A DNA stretch of 64,000 bases from Clostridiales bacterium (GCA_015069325.1 SVIV01000001.1:232052-296051), one strand, 5' to 3'. Positions 20,946-31,798 are shown, counted from the first letter of the stretch. Numbers and translations: made by a program. The notes: generated by a model from the sequence alone, not told the origin.

Positions 20946-21336
20946 AGTGTTTCATTATTTGAATTTTGTTTTTATTTTGCTTGTTCTGATTGTAATTTGT
21001 GTTGCTGAAGAAGTGGTTGTGTCATCAAGTTTGTCTGCAGTTCAAAATTACTGCTTTAAAATTGAAGAATTGTTAAAAGATTTTGACAGTTTAAAAAATA
21101 TGGATATTGTTATGGCGGTTGACAATTTGGAGTATGAGTGGTTTGAAGATGAAATGAATTTATGCTATATGGTAAATCATAAAAGTATTCAAGAAATAGG
21201 ACAAGAAATAGTAAGATTAAAAACATATATTGCCGAAGATGAAATTACTGAATTTAAGGTTTCCCTGCAAGAAATAGAAAATTATTGCAATAGTTATTTG
21301 CATTTTATGGGGGCGAACATTCACAATGTTTTATAA
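20935..21336 (+). CDS. DUF4363-like membrane-anchored protein
   Basis: Directly follows and overlaps the DUF421 gene; N-terminal TM then helical domain; start at 20935. Confidence 0.65.
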   Translation: MKSKVFHYLNFVFILLVLIVICVAEEVVVSSSLSAVQNYCFKIEELLKDFDSLKNMDIVMAVDNLEYEWFEDEMNLCYMVNHKSIQEIGQEIVRLKTYIAEDEITEFKVSLQEIENYCNSYLHFMGANIHNVL

Positions 21337-21368
21337 AAAAGATTGCTTAATCAAGCAATCTTTTTAAT
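21334..21368. terminator. Bidirectional terminator between convergent genes
   Basis: AAAAAAGATTGCTT-aatc-AAGCAATCTTTTT. Confidence 0.75.
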
Positions 21369-22428
21369 ATATCTTTTCTTTTTTAATTTTTACAAATACA
21401 ACAAGAGATGTAAGAGCTATACACAATACAACAAAACCTGCAATAATCCAAATGATTGGAAGAGTATTTGTTAGCTTGCCGAAATGCAGTTCGTTGCTAA
21501 CAACAGTGTTTGTTGTTCCATAAGGTGCATATTCACACCAAACCGTCCATTCTCCATCAGGTAATTCTGCTCGCAAAAGAGAGAATTCAAACCCTGCCCT
21601 TTTTGTATCTTTATACAAATATTTATCGCAGTTTAGTTGTTCAAATTTATCAATGTTTAAATCAGATTGTAAAAGAGAATAGTTTTCCCCATTGGTAGTT
21701 TTTCCATATACATACCATTTGATTTGATTTTCGTCAACATATCTATATTCGCCTGTAGTGTCAACATTAAAAACATATTTATCACTATCTTTGTTGTTGA
21801 GTGGTTCGCCTATAGTAGGTTTGCCTACTTGCATTTTAGGTTGCAAAATAAAAAAGTCTGAATAGAGTGAAATATTGTTTCCAAGCATTACTTTAAAGCG
21901 ATAAATTCCCCAATTTACTTTAGAGCCTGGACATATATCAACAGTAAGTGTTTTATCTTTAAAACTTGTTTCTTTATCCCAAATGGACGTTAGTGTATTG
22001 CCGATAGTGTTCGTTGTTACGGCGCTGATTATGTTATCGTGTTCGTCAGTAAACTTCGCAGATGAATAACCTTTTAAATATTCATATGTGACTTTTAAAG
22101 TGCAATATCCTTCAGCATCAGTTGAAGGGATTTGCTCGTCGCTCAACTGCGAAAAATCAAAGTGAAGTTTAAATCTATAAGTATTTTCCACGTTGTAAAC
22201 AAAAGCTTTTGCGGTGCGAAGTTCGTTATATGAATAATCAATAGTTTCAGAAGCGGTAAGTGATTGATCTGATCTATCGGAAACTTCAACCCAGAAACAA
22301 GCATTTTTTTTGTTTGCATCAAGGGCATAAGTATTAGTAAAATGTAATCCGCTTAATAAAAAAGCAAATAGTAAAACAAAGGTAACAATTAACAAAAAAA
22401 CAGTATTTTTAGACTTTTTTGAAAACAT
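21364..22428 (-). CDS. Secreted protein with signal peptide and C-terminal TM, unknown function
   Basis: N-terminal SP, C-terminal TM (LPIIWIIAGFVVLCIALTSLVVFV-KIKKEK), TTCTCCTTT antisense SD. Confidence 0.65.
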   Translation of the reverse strand: MFSKKSKNTVFLLIVTFVLLFAFLLSGLHFTNTYALDANKKNACFWVEVSDRSDQSLTASETIDYSYNELRTAKAFVYNVENTYRFKLHFDFSQLSDEQIPSTDAEGYCTLKVTYEYLKGYSSAKFTDEHDNIISAVTTNTIGNTLTSIWDKETSFKDKTLTVDICPGSKVNWGIYRFKVMLGNNISLYSDFFILQPKMQVGKPTIGEPLNNKDSDKYVFNVDTTGEYRYVDENQIKWYVYGKTTNGENYSLLQSDLNIDKFEQLNCDKYLYKDTKRAGFEFSLLRAELPDGEWTVWCEYAPYGTTNTVVSNELHFGKLTNTLPIIWIIAGFVVLCIALTSLVVFVKIKKEKIY

Positions 22429-22574
22429 TTTTTTCTCCTTTATATCAAGATAATAACATATTTAAAAAAATAAGGAAAACAATTTTAATTAATTTTTTGT
22501 TATTTTTAAATATTTTTAATTTATTATACTTTTTTATTGTTGACAAAAGATGATATAAAATATATACTAAAACT

Positions 22575-23441
22575 ATGGAAACGATGGATATAGAATTTGA
22601 AATTGCCAAAAATCAAATTGCGATTGATTTTGAAAATTTAAAAGATCAAGACGGGCAAGAAGAAAGTTTGGTTTTGCAAAAGTCGGTTATTAAGCCTGTA
22701 AACTTCGATTGGATTAAAAATGAAGTTTTATTTGTCGTTGTGAAAGCAAATAGAATTGAAGTTTGTCCTGGATTTTCATCTTTAAAATTGTGCGGAAAGA
22801 CAATGACCGATTGGGTGCTTATGGCAAGTGGGGGTTGTCAAACAATGGTTGTTAATGATTGTGAAGATATCATTGACAAAATCAGGACGATCAACACCGA
22901 TAAAAAAATCATTGCATTATTTTATAGCGATACCCCACTTTTGGATAAAAGTGGATTTTATCGAATTATGGATTATTTTTCGTCAAAAAGTATCAACTTT
23001 TTGCAACTCGCTAGGGGGATAATTGTTAAAACAGGCTTCTTGAAAAACAACCCATCGTTTATGTCAAGTGCAACAGGGGGATATGAAGATGATTGCTTGT
23101 TTGTTGTGGATAGCGGGCAAGCACTTTCTTATGCACATAAGCAATTAAACCAAAAAGTTTTAAATTTTCATAAAGCAAATGGAGTGGTAATTTTTGGTGA
23201 AAATAGTGTGTTTGTAGATGCTGATTGTGAAATAGATAGCGGAGTAATAATTTATCCTAACAATGTCATCTCTGGACAAAGTATTATATCAAGCGGATGC
23301 GTTTTGCAAAGTGGAAATGTAGTTGTTGATAGCATTTTGGCTGAAAACGTTGAAATTCAAGGGTGCTACATTGAAAACAGTAAAATTTGTCAGGGAAATG
23401 TTGTTAAAGCTGGCGAAAAAGTCATAAACGAGGAAAGATAA
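22575..23441 (+). CDS. Degenerate GlmU-like protein (NTP-transferase-like plus left-handed beta-helix)
   Basis: KIIALFYSDTPLLDKSGFYRIMDYF resembles the GlmU VLVLYGDTPL region and NGVVIFGENSVFVDADCEIDSGVIIYPNNVISGQSIISSGCVLQSG resembles the GlmU NGVTIIDPDSTYID...IYP LbH start; sits just before pth-mfd. Catalytic G-x-G-T-R-M signature not seen. Confidence 0.65.
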   Translation: METMDIEFEIAKNQIAIDFENLKDQDGQEESLVLQKSVIKPVNFDWIKNEVLFVVVKANRIEVCPGFSSLKLCGKTMTDWVLMASGGCQTMVVNDCEDIIDKIRTINTDKKIIALFYSDTPLLDKSGFYRIMDYFSSKSINFLQLARGIIVKTGFLKNNPSFMSSATGGYEDDCLFVVDSGQALSYAHKQLNQKVLNFHKANGVVIFGENSVFVDADCEIDSGVIIYPNNVISGQSIISSGCVLQSGNVVVDSILAENVEIQGCYIENSKICQGNVVKAGEKVINEER

Positions 23442-23443
23442 TA

Positions 23444-23956
23444 ATGATTGTTGTAGTAGGACTTGGAAATATTGGTAGAGAATACGAAAACACCGTGCAT
23501 AATATGGGGTTTAAGGTTGTTGACAAGTTGTCGCGACAACTTGGTTTTACTTTTTCAAAAGAAAAATATAAATCTCAAGTTGCAGAAGGTAGAATTAAAA
23601 ATGAAAATATAATTATTATGAAGCCAATGACTTACATGAATAATAGTGGCGAAGCGGTTGCATTAGTTAAGAAAAAGTTTAACGATGCAAGAATACTTGT
23701 TGTCGTTGATGATATTGATTTGCCTAGGGGAACTGTGAGATATCGCGAACGCGGTAGTGCAGGAACTCATAATGGGCTTCGTTCGATAGTCTCTTATATT
23801 GGACAGGAGTTTGAAAGGGTAAAGGTTGGAGTAGGTAGAAATGAAAATATAGATTTGGCGGATTATGTCCTTGCTAAACTTAATAAAGATGAACTTTTGC
23901 AGTTTGAGAAGCCTATAGATGATGCAGTGAAAATTATATTGGAGCATATAAATTGA
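23444..23956 (+). CDS. pth: Peptidyl-tRNA hydrolase
   Basis: VVGLGNIGREYENTVHNMGFKVVD, MKPMTYMNNSGEAV, DDIDLPRGTVRYRERGSAGTHNGLRSI. Confidence 0.96.
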   Translation: MIVVVGLGNIGREYENTVHNMGFKVVDKLSRQLGFTFSKEKYKSQVAEGRIKNENIIIMKPMTYMNNSGEAVALVKKKFNDARILVVVDDIDLPRGTVRYRERGSAGTHNGLRSIVSYIGQEFERVKVGVGRNENIDLADYVLAKLNKDELLQFEKPIDDAVKIILEHIN

Positions 23957-26900
23957 AATTTTTAAGCAAAAAAATTGAAAAAATTTTAAAAAATCAAGTG
24001 ATTTCTGGCGTAAAAGAAGGTGAAAAGATAGTAATATCAAATCACTTTCAACGCTTGATTTTTTTGTGCAATAATTTTGTTTCGGCGGGAAAAATCAAAC
24101 GTGGTCTAGAAGCTTTTGGGAAGAGGGTAGAGATTGTTTCAAGTGCAAGAGAGAATCAAGACGAAAATGACAAAAACCTGCTTCCTTTCGTGGAAAATTT
24201 AAATAAATATATTGCAGGCGAAATAGATTGTTTAATAGTTTTGCCTTGTTCGGCTATTATAAAATTTGATAAAGAAGCTTTAGTTCCTTTCGGGTTGAAG
24301 TTGGGGCAAGAAATACAGCGTGCTGAATTAACCAACAGGCTTGTTTCGATGGGATATGAAAGGTCGTCTTTGGCACAATTGCCAGGACAATTTGCAGTCC
24401 GCGGAGATATTTTAGACGTTTTTGTTACAACGGGCGAACATCCTATTAGGGTGGAGTTTTTTGATGATATAATTGAAAATATATCGATTTTTGACGAAAA
24501 TAATATGAAAAATCTTAAAAAAATTGATTTTTGTGAAGTTTATGCCTCAAAATTGCCTATAGGTGAAGATTGCATCTTTGATTTGGAAGGCGAAAAAATT
24601 CTAGATGAACCAAAAAGAATTAATGAAGAAATTGAAATGCTTATTACTAGTTATAAGGCTACTTCATTTTTTAATCATAAGTTTTATCAAGATTTTGATA
24701 ATCTGTTAGACAAAGCTGATTTGACGTTTGACAACTTTCATATTTTAAATGAAGGTTATCATAATAATATGATTGCTGTGCAAAGTTATTTGACTGATTT
24801 TATGGCATTAAAAACCGATATTTATGATTTTAAAAACTTAAATCAAGCAATTATTTTGTTTGCAGGGGAAGAACGTTTTAAAAGAAATCTTGAAAGTTTT
24901 TTAACGGAAAACGGATTTGCTTATCGCGATTATGATGAAAATTGTGATTTGGTAAATGGGCAAATTTATCTGTCGTCGCTTGCGATGCCTTATTCATTTT
25001 CTTTTCTTAAAGAGAATGTTGTGGCGATTGGTTGTGATAGCCTATTTCGATCTTCTTCATCAACATTTTCAAAAAGCAAACATTCGTTGTTTTATTTACC
25101 TAAAGTCGGCGAATATATAGTTCATACTTTTCATGGAATTGGTAAGTGTGTAAAAATTGAAAGGCTTAAAATTTCAGACATTGAAAAAGACTATTTTGTA
25201 ATTGAATATAAGAAGGGAGATATTCTTTATCTTCCAAGTGAAGAAGCAAATACTCTTTCTGCTTATGTAGGAAGCGAAGAAGAACCAAAATTGTCAACAC
25301 TTGGCGGCACAGAATTCACCCGATTGAAAGAAAGAGTAAAAGCAAGCATCAAAGAAATGGCAATAAGCCTTGTCGAAATATACAAGGAGCGTCAACTTGT
25401 AAAAGGATATGCTTTTTCTCGAGATGAAGATTTGGAAAAGCAATTTGCTGATTCTTTTGGTTATCCCGAAACGCCTGACCAACTTAAAGCCATTAGTGAT
25501 ATTGATAAAGATATGGAAAGCGATAAGGTTATGGAGCGCCTAATATGTGGAGATGTAGGCTTTGGCAAAACAGAAGTTGCACTTCGCGGTGCATTTAAAT
25601 GTATTTATAATGGAAAGCAAGTTGCGCTTGTTTGTCCAACAACTATTCTTTCAGAACAACATTATCGCACTGCAAAAGAAAGATTTTCCCAGTTTGGAAT
25701 AAGAATTGAAGTTATTAATCGATTTAGAACAGAACTGCAAGTTAAAGATATTTTAAGGAGACTTGCAGAAGGCAAAGTGGATATGATTATAGGCACTCAT
25801 CGTCTTTTAAGTGATGATATAGTGTTTAATGATTTGGGATTATTAATTTTAGATGAAGAGCAACGCTTTGGCGTTGAACATAAAGAAAAAATTAAAGATA
25901 GAAGCAGAAATATTGATGTATTAACACTTTCTGCTACTCCAATTCCAAGAACTCTTAATATGTCGTTATCGGGAATTAGAGATATTTCAATTATAGAGAC
26001 CCCACCAAGAGAAAGGCTTCCAATTCAAACCTATGTTGCGGAAGAGAGTGATCAACTTATTAAAGACGTCCTTTCAAGAGAACTTGCACGCGGTGGACAG
26101 GCATTTATTGTATATAATAGGGTTGAGACTATAGAAGAGTTTGCATCTTATATAAGAAATCTCGTTCCGCAGGCGAACATTGGAGTTGCGCACGGGCAAA
26201 TGACTGAAAGGGCACTCGAAAAAGTTGTTACACAGTTATATGATGGGAAATTTAACATTTTGATTGCGACTACCTTGATTGAAAATGGCATTAACCTTCC
26301 ATCTGCTAATACAATGGTTGTTATTGATTCTGACAGATTGGGGCTAAGTCAACTTTATCAAATCAGGGGAAGAATTGGCAGAAGTGATAAACTAAGTTAT
26401 GCATATCTCACTTATCAAAAAGATAAGCATTTGACTGATGACGCTTATAAAAGGCTTGAAGCCATAAAAGAGTTCAGTCAACTAGGTTCTGGATTTAAAA
26501 TTGCAATGCGAGATTTAGAACTTCGTGGTGCGGGCAATATTTTAGGTAAACAGCAACACGGGCATATTGCAAAAGTAGGTTATGATATGTTTGTGCGCTT
26601 GCTAGATGAACAAGTAAAGGAAATTAAGGGCGAAAAGGTCCGCAAAAAGAGTGATGTTAAACTTGAAATTGCACTTTCTGCATATATCAGTGAAGATTAT
26701 ATCGAGCAAGGGGAACAAAGGATTGTTTACTATACAAGAATTAGTGAAATTTCTACCATTAAAGAAAGAAATGAGATAATTGATAGTATTCGAGACGGAT
26801 TTGGGCAAGTCCCACAAGAGCTTGTTAATCTTTGTAATTTTGCATTACTAAGAAACTTGGCAGGAGAGTTTGGGGTAAAAAGAATAGTCATTAATAAGCT

Positions 26901-27096
26901 TGAGAATATGATAATTTTGGAAAAACAAGAGAATATTTTAGATAAGAGATTATCTCAAGTGCTTGAAAGTAGCGAAGGCAGACTTTCTTTTGATTCGTTT
27001 GTAAAAATCAAATTTAAACCTGCAAGTTCGGTGGCGGAAAGTTTAAAATGTATGATAGATTTTTTCTTAAAGGCGCAAGAAGTGCAAGTAAAATAA
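23953..27096 (+). CDS. mfd: Transcription-repair coupling factor
   Basis: RLICGDVGFGKTEVALRGAFKCIYNGKQVALVCPTTIL, DEEQRFGV, RGRIGRSDKLSYAYLTY, ELRGAGNILGKQQHGHI. Confidence 0.97.
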   Translation: MKFLSKKIEKILKNQVISGVKEGEKIVISNHFQRLIFLCNNFVSAGKIKRGLEAFGKRVEIVSSARENQDENDKNLLPFVENLNKYIAGEIDCLIVLPCSAIIKFDKEALVPFGLKLGQEIQRAELTNRLVSMGYERSSLAQLPGQFAVRGDILDVFVTTGEHPIRVEFFDDIIENISIFDENNMKNLKKIDFCEVYASKLPIGEDCIFDLEGEKILDEPKRINEEIEMLITSYKATSFFNHKFYQDFDNLLDKADLTFDNFHILNEGYHNNMIAVQSYLTDFMALKTDIYDFKNLNQAIILFAGEERFKRNLESFLTENGFAYRDYDENCDLVNGQIYLSSLAMPYSFSFLKENVVAIGCDSLFRSSSSTFSKSKHSLFYLPKVGEYIVHTFHGIGKCVKIERLKISDIEKDYFVIEYKKGDILYLPSEEANTLSAYVGSEEEPKLSTLGGTEFTRLKERVKASIKEMAISLVEIYKERQLVKGYAFSRDEDLEKQFADSFGYPETPDQLKAISDIDKDMESDKVMERLICGDVGFGKTEVALRGAFKCIYNGKQVALVCPTTILSEQHYRTAKERFSQFGIRIEVINRFRTELQVKDILRRLAEGKVDMIIGTHRLLSDDIVFNDLGLLILDEEQRFGVEHKEKIKDRSRNIDVLTLSATPIPRTLNMSLSGIRDISIIETPPRERLPIQTYVAEESDQLIKDVLSRELARGGQAFIVYNRVETIEEFASYIRNLVPQANIGVAHGQMTERALEKVVTQLYDGKFNILIATTLIENGINLPSANTMVVIDSDRLGLSQLYQIRGRIGRSDKLSYAYLTYQKDKHLTDDAYKRLEAIKEFSQLGSGFKIAMRDLELRGAGNILGKQQHGHIAKVGYDMFVRLLDEQVKEIKGEKVRKKSDVKLEIALSAYISEDYIEQGEQRIVYYTRISEISTIKERNEIIDSIRDGFGQVPQELVNLCNFALLRNLAGEFGVKRIVINKLENMIILEKQENILDKRLSQVLESSEGRLSFDSFVKIKFKPASSVAESLKCMIDFFLKAQEVQVK

Positions 27097-27181
27097 AAAA
27101 ATTAAGAAACTATCAAAAAACACTTGAATTTTATAGTTTATGTGTGCTATTATATGTCTATAAATTTAATATGGAGAGAAA

Positions 27182-28849
27182 ATGAAAAAGAAAATTACGT
27201 GCTTAGTTATGTGTCTGCTTGTGTTTTGTATGACTGTTTTCACAGGTTGCTCACTAGTTGAAGTTGACAGCGATAAATATTATAATTCAGTTGTTGTTGA
27301 AATTAAAGATGAATCAGGAAAGGTTGTTTCAAAAATTACAAATAGAGAACTTCTTAGTGGATATCAAAGTGTAGGGTATTCTTATGAGTATTATGGCTAT
27401 ACTAAAGAAGAAGCCATTAATATGACATTAAAACTCCTAGAAAATAGAAAAATTGTGCTTATGCAAGCTGAAAAAATCTGGGGAGTTGATCAAACTGGTA
27501 AAAATTTAAGCGATACTGAAAAAACTTATCTGTGGGAGCAAACAGTGTCTGCTCTTCAAACAAATCTCAACAGTTATTTAGATACAGAAGAAAGCAAGGA
27601 AGAAGAAACAGAAACAACGATAATTACTTATGATGCCTATAGTCCAAAAGCAGAACTTGAAGTTGATAAAGATGGAAATTTCAGCATTAAACTTATCGAC
27701 CAAAAAGATGGCGTTCTTGACAACTATACACCATCAGTAAGTAAGAAAGACTATTATGGCAACGAAGAAGATAAAAATCTTATCTATGAAAACTTTTTTG
27801 AAAACAATAAGTTTGGTAAGAATTTTGATGCTTATAAACAGTATTTAAATGATCTTAAGTATTCAGAAAAAGGTCAAAACTTAAGCACAGATCCAATGAA
27901 GGTTTTTGAAAGAGAAATCGATAGATTATATACTCAAAGTTATGAAAATTATATTATTGAAAAATACACAGAACAGCTTTTAGAAACTAACGGAGTTTCA
28001 AATGTTGAAGTTCAAGATATCCTTGATTTATATTCAAGCAAGGTTAGGGCTTCTTATACTCAATTTGCTTTAGAAAAAGATGAAGAATATGACAACACTA
28101 TGCAGGAATCATCAAATGATGTGTATTACTACTGTGAAGGGCAAGAAAACAATACTTATTTTTCAGTTTTAAATATTCTATTTAATAAAAATGAAAAAGA
28201 AGAAGGGAAATTTGACCTTATTATCAGAGAAAAAGATGAAAATGGCAATTATGAACAAACATCAACAGAAGTAGTAAGCAAAAATGAAATTTATTCATTT
28301 GTCGAAAGTAACATTGCCAATATACTTACAAATGCACAAAATTCATCAGATGACGAAATCCTATATGATGCAATGACTGAATGCGTGTTTAAGTATAACC
28401 AAGATCCAGGAATGCAAACATCAGATGCGAAGTATGTTATCGGTATTGATGCACAAGGAAACCCAGTTTCAAACTTTGTTGAATCATTCAATACTGCAGG
28501 TAAGGCCCTTTACAATCAAAATGTAATAGGAAACATTGAAATTGCAGAAAGCGAATTTGGTATTCACGTGCTTGTTTATACAGGGAAATTTGAAAATTTA
28601 TTTAAAGATGCAAACGAAACATTTGCATTGAAAGCTGAACAGGCGCAAGAAGGAGAACTTTCAGCAATTCAATTGCTTGATAGCACGCGAGTAAGTCCAA
28701 TGCTTGATAAGACATATTTTGATTTGCTTTTCGATGAGCTTTATCAAGACAACTCGTCTTCTGTTCAACAAGCCGATGTTGATGTTTTAAGAGCAAATTA
28801 TGAAATGGTTTACTATAAAGGAAGAATTCCTGACAGTTTAAAAGGATAA
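27182..28849 (+). CDS. Foldase/SurA-PrsA-like lipoprotein
   Basis: Lipobox FTGC; SurA-N-like helices; parvulin-like tail IEIAESEFGIHVLVYTGKFE; position after mfd. Confidence 0.65.
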   Translation: MKKKITCLVMCLLVFCMTVFTGCSLVEVDSDKYYNSVVVEIKDESGKVVSKITNRELLSGYQSVGYSYEYYGYTKEEAINMTLKLLENRKIVLMQAEKIWGVDQTGKNLSDTEKTYLWEQTVSALQTNLNSYLDTEESKEEETETTIITYDAYSPKAELEVDKDGNFSIKLIDQKDGVLDNYTPSVSKKDYYGNEEDKNLIYENFFENNKFGKNFDAYKQYLNDLKYSEKGQNLSTDPMKVFEREIDRLYTQSYENYIIEKYTEQLLETNGVSNVEVQDILDLYSSKVRASYTQFALEKDEEYDNTMQESSNDVYYYCEGQENNTYFSVLNILFNKNEKEEGKFDLIIREKDENGNYEQTSTEVVSKNEIYSFVESNIANILTNAQNSSDDEILYDAMTECVFKYNQDPGMQTSDAKYVIGIDAQGNPVSNFVESFNTAGKALYNQNVIGNIEIAESEFGIHVLVYTGKFENLFKDANETFALKAEQAQEGELSAIQLLDSTRVSPMLDKTYFDLLFDELYQDNSSSVQQADVDVLRANYEMVYYKGRIPDSLKG

Positions 28850-28856
28850 AATAAAA

Positions 28857-28898
28857 AAAAGAACGGCTTTAAGTTGACAAGGCTGTTCTTTTTTTGTT
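28857..28898 (+). terminator. Probable rho-independent terminator
   Basis: AAAAGAACGGCtt...aaGGCTGTTCTTTTTTT imperfect hairpin. Confidence 0.6.
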
Positions 28899-28909
28899 AA
28901 TATATAATT

Positions 28910-30217
28910 ATGGACAATAAGATTGAGATGAAAGATCAACAAAATATTACATCACCTTCAGAATCTCTTGATGTAGAGATCTCTTTTTCTCAACCAATTA
29001 AACAAGAAGATTCTCAAGACATTCAACAGCAAAAACTAAATGAAATAGAACAATCAGTTTCCAAACAAAAATCAAAGAAAAGTAAAATAATTAATATTGT
29101 ATTTTTTATTGTTAATATAGTTGTAGTTGCTGGGATTTTAATTTATCAGCTGATGGGTGAAGATTTTCAAGTTGATGAATCTGTTAAATTAAGTTTAAAC
29201 CTTTCTTCGTTGGTAGTAGTCGCACTTCTTTTGTTTGCGGTGGTAATTTGTGATACATTTGCAATAAGCTATTTATTAAAACAATCTACAGGTAAATGGC
29301 GATGGGGAATTTCTTATAAAACGAGTCAGATTGGGAGATATTATGATAGTGTGACTCCTATGTCGACGGGGGGACAACCTTTTCAAGTGACTTATTTGAA
29401 GGGCAGAGGAGTGCCTATACATAATGCATTGTCAATTCCGCTTGCAAAATATATGTTTAATCAAATTGGTTGGCTTCTTGTTAGTTTAATGGCTTTGATT
29501 GTTTCGTGGGTTGACAATAGTTATGGGACGTTTGTTTCCATTGCCAGTATTGTTGGTTTTGTGTTGGCGTCTTTTGTTTTATTCGTGATGTTTTTCTTGT
29601 CTATTTCAAAAAAAGTAGGCAGGGTGCTTGTTGTAAAAACATTAAAATTGTTATATAAAATGAAGATAGTCAAAAATTATGATAAACAGTATGAAAAAAT
29701 AACCAAGGCTATTAGCGATTATCAAGATGTTATGAAACAATTTGCAAAGTCACCAAAAGATTTTATTATTATGTCCTCGGCAAGTTTTTTAAAATGTTTT
29801 GTAAATTACTCAATTCCATTTTTTATTATTCAATTGTTTGTTCCTGCAATTGCTGGTGAATATTATTTTAAACTGCTGGTAATGACCACATTGGTAGACT
29901 TGTCATCGTCTTTCTTCCCAATGCCGGGTGGAACTGGTATGAATGAAATTTCATTCTCTGCTGCATTTGCTGCAGTTGTAGGAAAGCAAGCTCCAATTGT
30001 TTGGGTGCTTCTTGTTTGGAGATTGTGTTCATATTACTTCTATCTTGTTCAAGGTATATTTATAATTACTTATGATGTGGTTTATGGTAATCGTAAATAC
30101 AGATGGCAGGTTGTTAAAAATAACTTGATGGAAGAAAGTGCAGTGTTTAAACAACAACAAATCAATAGATTTAGGGCAGATCGGGCAAGGAGAAGAAAAA
30201 CAAAAAGCAAAGTATAA
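28910..30217 (+). CDS. Lysylphosphatidylglycerol synthase TM/flippase-like protein (YbhN/UPF0104-like)
   Basis: YYDSVTPMSTGGQPFQVTYLKGRGVPIHNALSIPLAKYM; FFPMPGGTGMNEISF. Confidence 0.85.
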   Translation: MDNKIEMKDQQNITSPSESLDVEISFSQPIKQEDSQDIQQQKLNEIEQSVSKQKSKKSKIINIVFFIVNIVVVAGILIYQLMGEDFQVDESVKLSLNLSSLVVVALLLFAVVICDTFAISYLLKQSTGKWRWGISYKTSQIGRYYDSVTPMSTGGQPFQVTYLKGRGVPIHNALSIPLAKYMFNQIGWLLVSLMALIVSWVDNSYGTFVSIASIVGFVLASFVLFVMFFLSISKKVGRVLVVKTLKLLYKMKIVKNYDKQYEKITKAISDYQDVMKQFAKSPKDFIIMSSASFLKCFVNYSIPFFIIQLFVPAIAGEYYFKLLVMTTLVDLSSSFFPMPGGTGMNEISFSAAFAAVVGKQAPIVWVLLVWRLCSYYFYLVQGIFIITYDVVYGNRKYRWQVVKNNLMEESAVFKQQQINRFRADRARRRKTKSKV

Positions 30218-30245
30218 TTTTCTTTAATTTCAGCACAATAATTTT

Positions 30246-30800
30246 ATGAAAGTTAATAAAGAAAAAGCGGGTTGTCTTTTTGTTATTGTGTTTTTGACTG
30301 TTGCTCTTGGCGTTTCAATATATTTTGGAATTTCAGGTTGGTATTTTTATAGCGAAACAAATTATGTTACAGACCTTAGTTTAGGCAAAACCGTGCAAGC
30401 GAATATCAAAGGAAATCAGGCAAATGCAGTTTTCTTTAATTTGGAAGGAAGTTATTTGCCAAATTCAAAGTTACCACAAGTAATTAGCGTTAATAATATA
30501 TCTGAGTCACCATTGTTCATTCGTGCGAAATGTTGTATATTGAGTAGTGCAAATTCAACTAGCCCGCTTGAGCTATCATTGAATTCCAATTGGGAATATC
30601 GGCAGGAAGATGGCTATTATTACTACAACAATAATTTAGAGATGCAATCAAAAACTACACTGTGTGATTTTATAATTATGCCGAGTGATTTATTTATACA
30701 ATCAAATAAAAAATATATCGTTTCAGTTGTTTTTGAATCGTTAAATGGCAGTCAAGATGCAACTGTATTATGGGGATATAATCCTTTGGGAAATAAATAA
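30246..30800 (+). CDS. Small secreted/membrane-anchored protein, possibly TasA/SipW-substrate-like
   Basis: N-terminal TM; SVNNISESPLFIRAKC...DGYYYYNNNLEMQSKTTL resembles TasA/camelysin-type sequence (weak, by eye). Confidence 0.5.
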   Translation: MKVNKEKAGCLFVIVFLTVALGVSIYFGISGWYFYSETNYVTDLSLGKTVQANIKGNQANAVFFNLEGSYLPNSKLPQVISVNNISESPLFIRAKCCILSSANSTSPLELSLNSNWEYRQEDGYYYYNNNLEMQSKTTLCDFIIMPSDLFIQSNKKYIVSVVFESLNGSQDATVLWGYNPLGNK

Positions 30801-30828
30801 TAATAAATAAAACGAAAGAGGAGATAGT

Positions 30829-31305
30829 ATGAGCGAGAATCAAAATTTTGGTCAAAAACGAATTATTCCACCACCTCCACCACCACGTCCGACAGTTAAT
30901 CAAAGGCCAATTCCAAAAACACCAACTAGGGTGATTCCACAGCCGCCTGTTAGACCACAAGTAAAACAGCCGGAACAGGTAAAAGTCCAAGAAGTTCAAG
31001 CAAAAGTAGAAAGTGTGCAGCCATCAGTTAAACCGGTTTCTCCTGTTTTTAACAGGGAGAACGTTAATGAAAATGTTGGAATAAAATCAACAATCGAAAC
31101 AAAGATTGAGCCAGCTAAAATGCATGAATCATTAAATCAGTCCAGACCTGTAATTCCGCCAAAGCCTGTAAAACAAAAAATTGTTAAGGGGAAACAGGAA
31201 AGAGAACCGTTAAGCAATCAATCCAAAGGAATTTTGTTCGGTTTACTAGGTGGGTTTTTCTTGTTTGGAAGTGCGATATTGCTTGCGCTTGTGTTTATAT
31301 TATAA
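30829..31305 (+). CDS. Proline-rich protein with C-terminal TM
   Basis: PPPPPPRPTVNQRPIPKTP..., C-terminal TM (GILFGLLGGFFLFGSAILLALVFIL). Confidence 0.6.
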   Translation: MSENQNFGQKRIIPPPPPPRPTVNQRPIPKTPTRVIPQPPVRPQVKQPEQVKVQEVQAKVESVQPSVKPVSPVFNRENVNENVGIKSTIETKIEPAKMHESLNQSRPVIPPKPVKQKIVKGKQEREPLSNQSKGILFGLLGGFFLFGSAILLALVFIL

Positions 31306-31349
31306 AAATCAAAGTTATATATTTAAATTTTTAGGCAATCATTCTTTTA

Positions 31350-31798
31350 TGAAGAGACTGATTGCTTTTATTTTTGTGGTTTGTTGTATGGTAATGGGGC
31401 AAAGTGGGGAAAGCGTAAAATTAGATTTTGACAATATACAAAAAGTTGTTTTGGTTTCATCTTGCGAAATCGAAGGCAGAGAATTTTTTATGTCTGGAAA
31501 TGACTATTACACAACAATAAATCAAGATTATGCGGGAATTTTTCAGCAGATTGATGCTATTGACGGAATAAAGGGGGTTAATATTTATTTTGACAAATCG
31601 ACGAAGTTGAGTTATTTTAAAGATAAACTGGATTTTATAAGTGGCGATAGTGAAATTGAAGGTAATAAAGTTTATCAAGGTTATACTCATAAATACAAGA
31701 AATTTAATTGGATTGACGGCAAGAAAGAAAACTGTCAACTTGTTCAGACAAATGATTGTTGGATACTCGGATTTCCGTTGGTCCTTACAGGTTTTTAA
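31350..31798 (+). CDS. Secreted protein, possibly YwmB-like, immediately upstream of spoIIQ-like
   Basis: Signal peptide MKRLIAFIFVVCCMVMGQSG; size and position suggest YwmB, similarity not verified. Confidence 0.4.
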
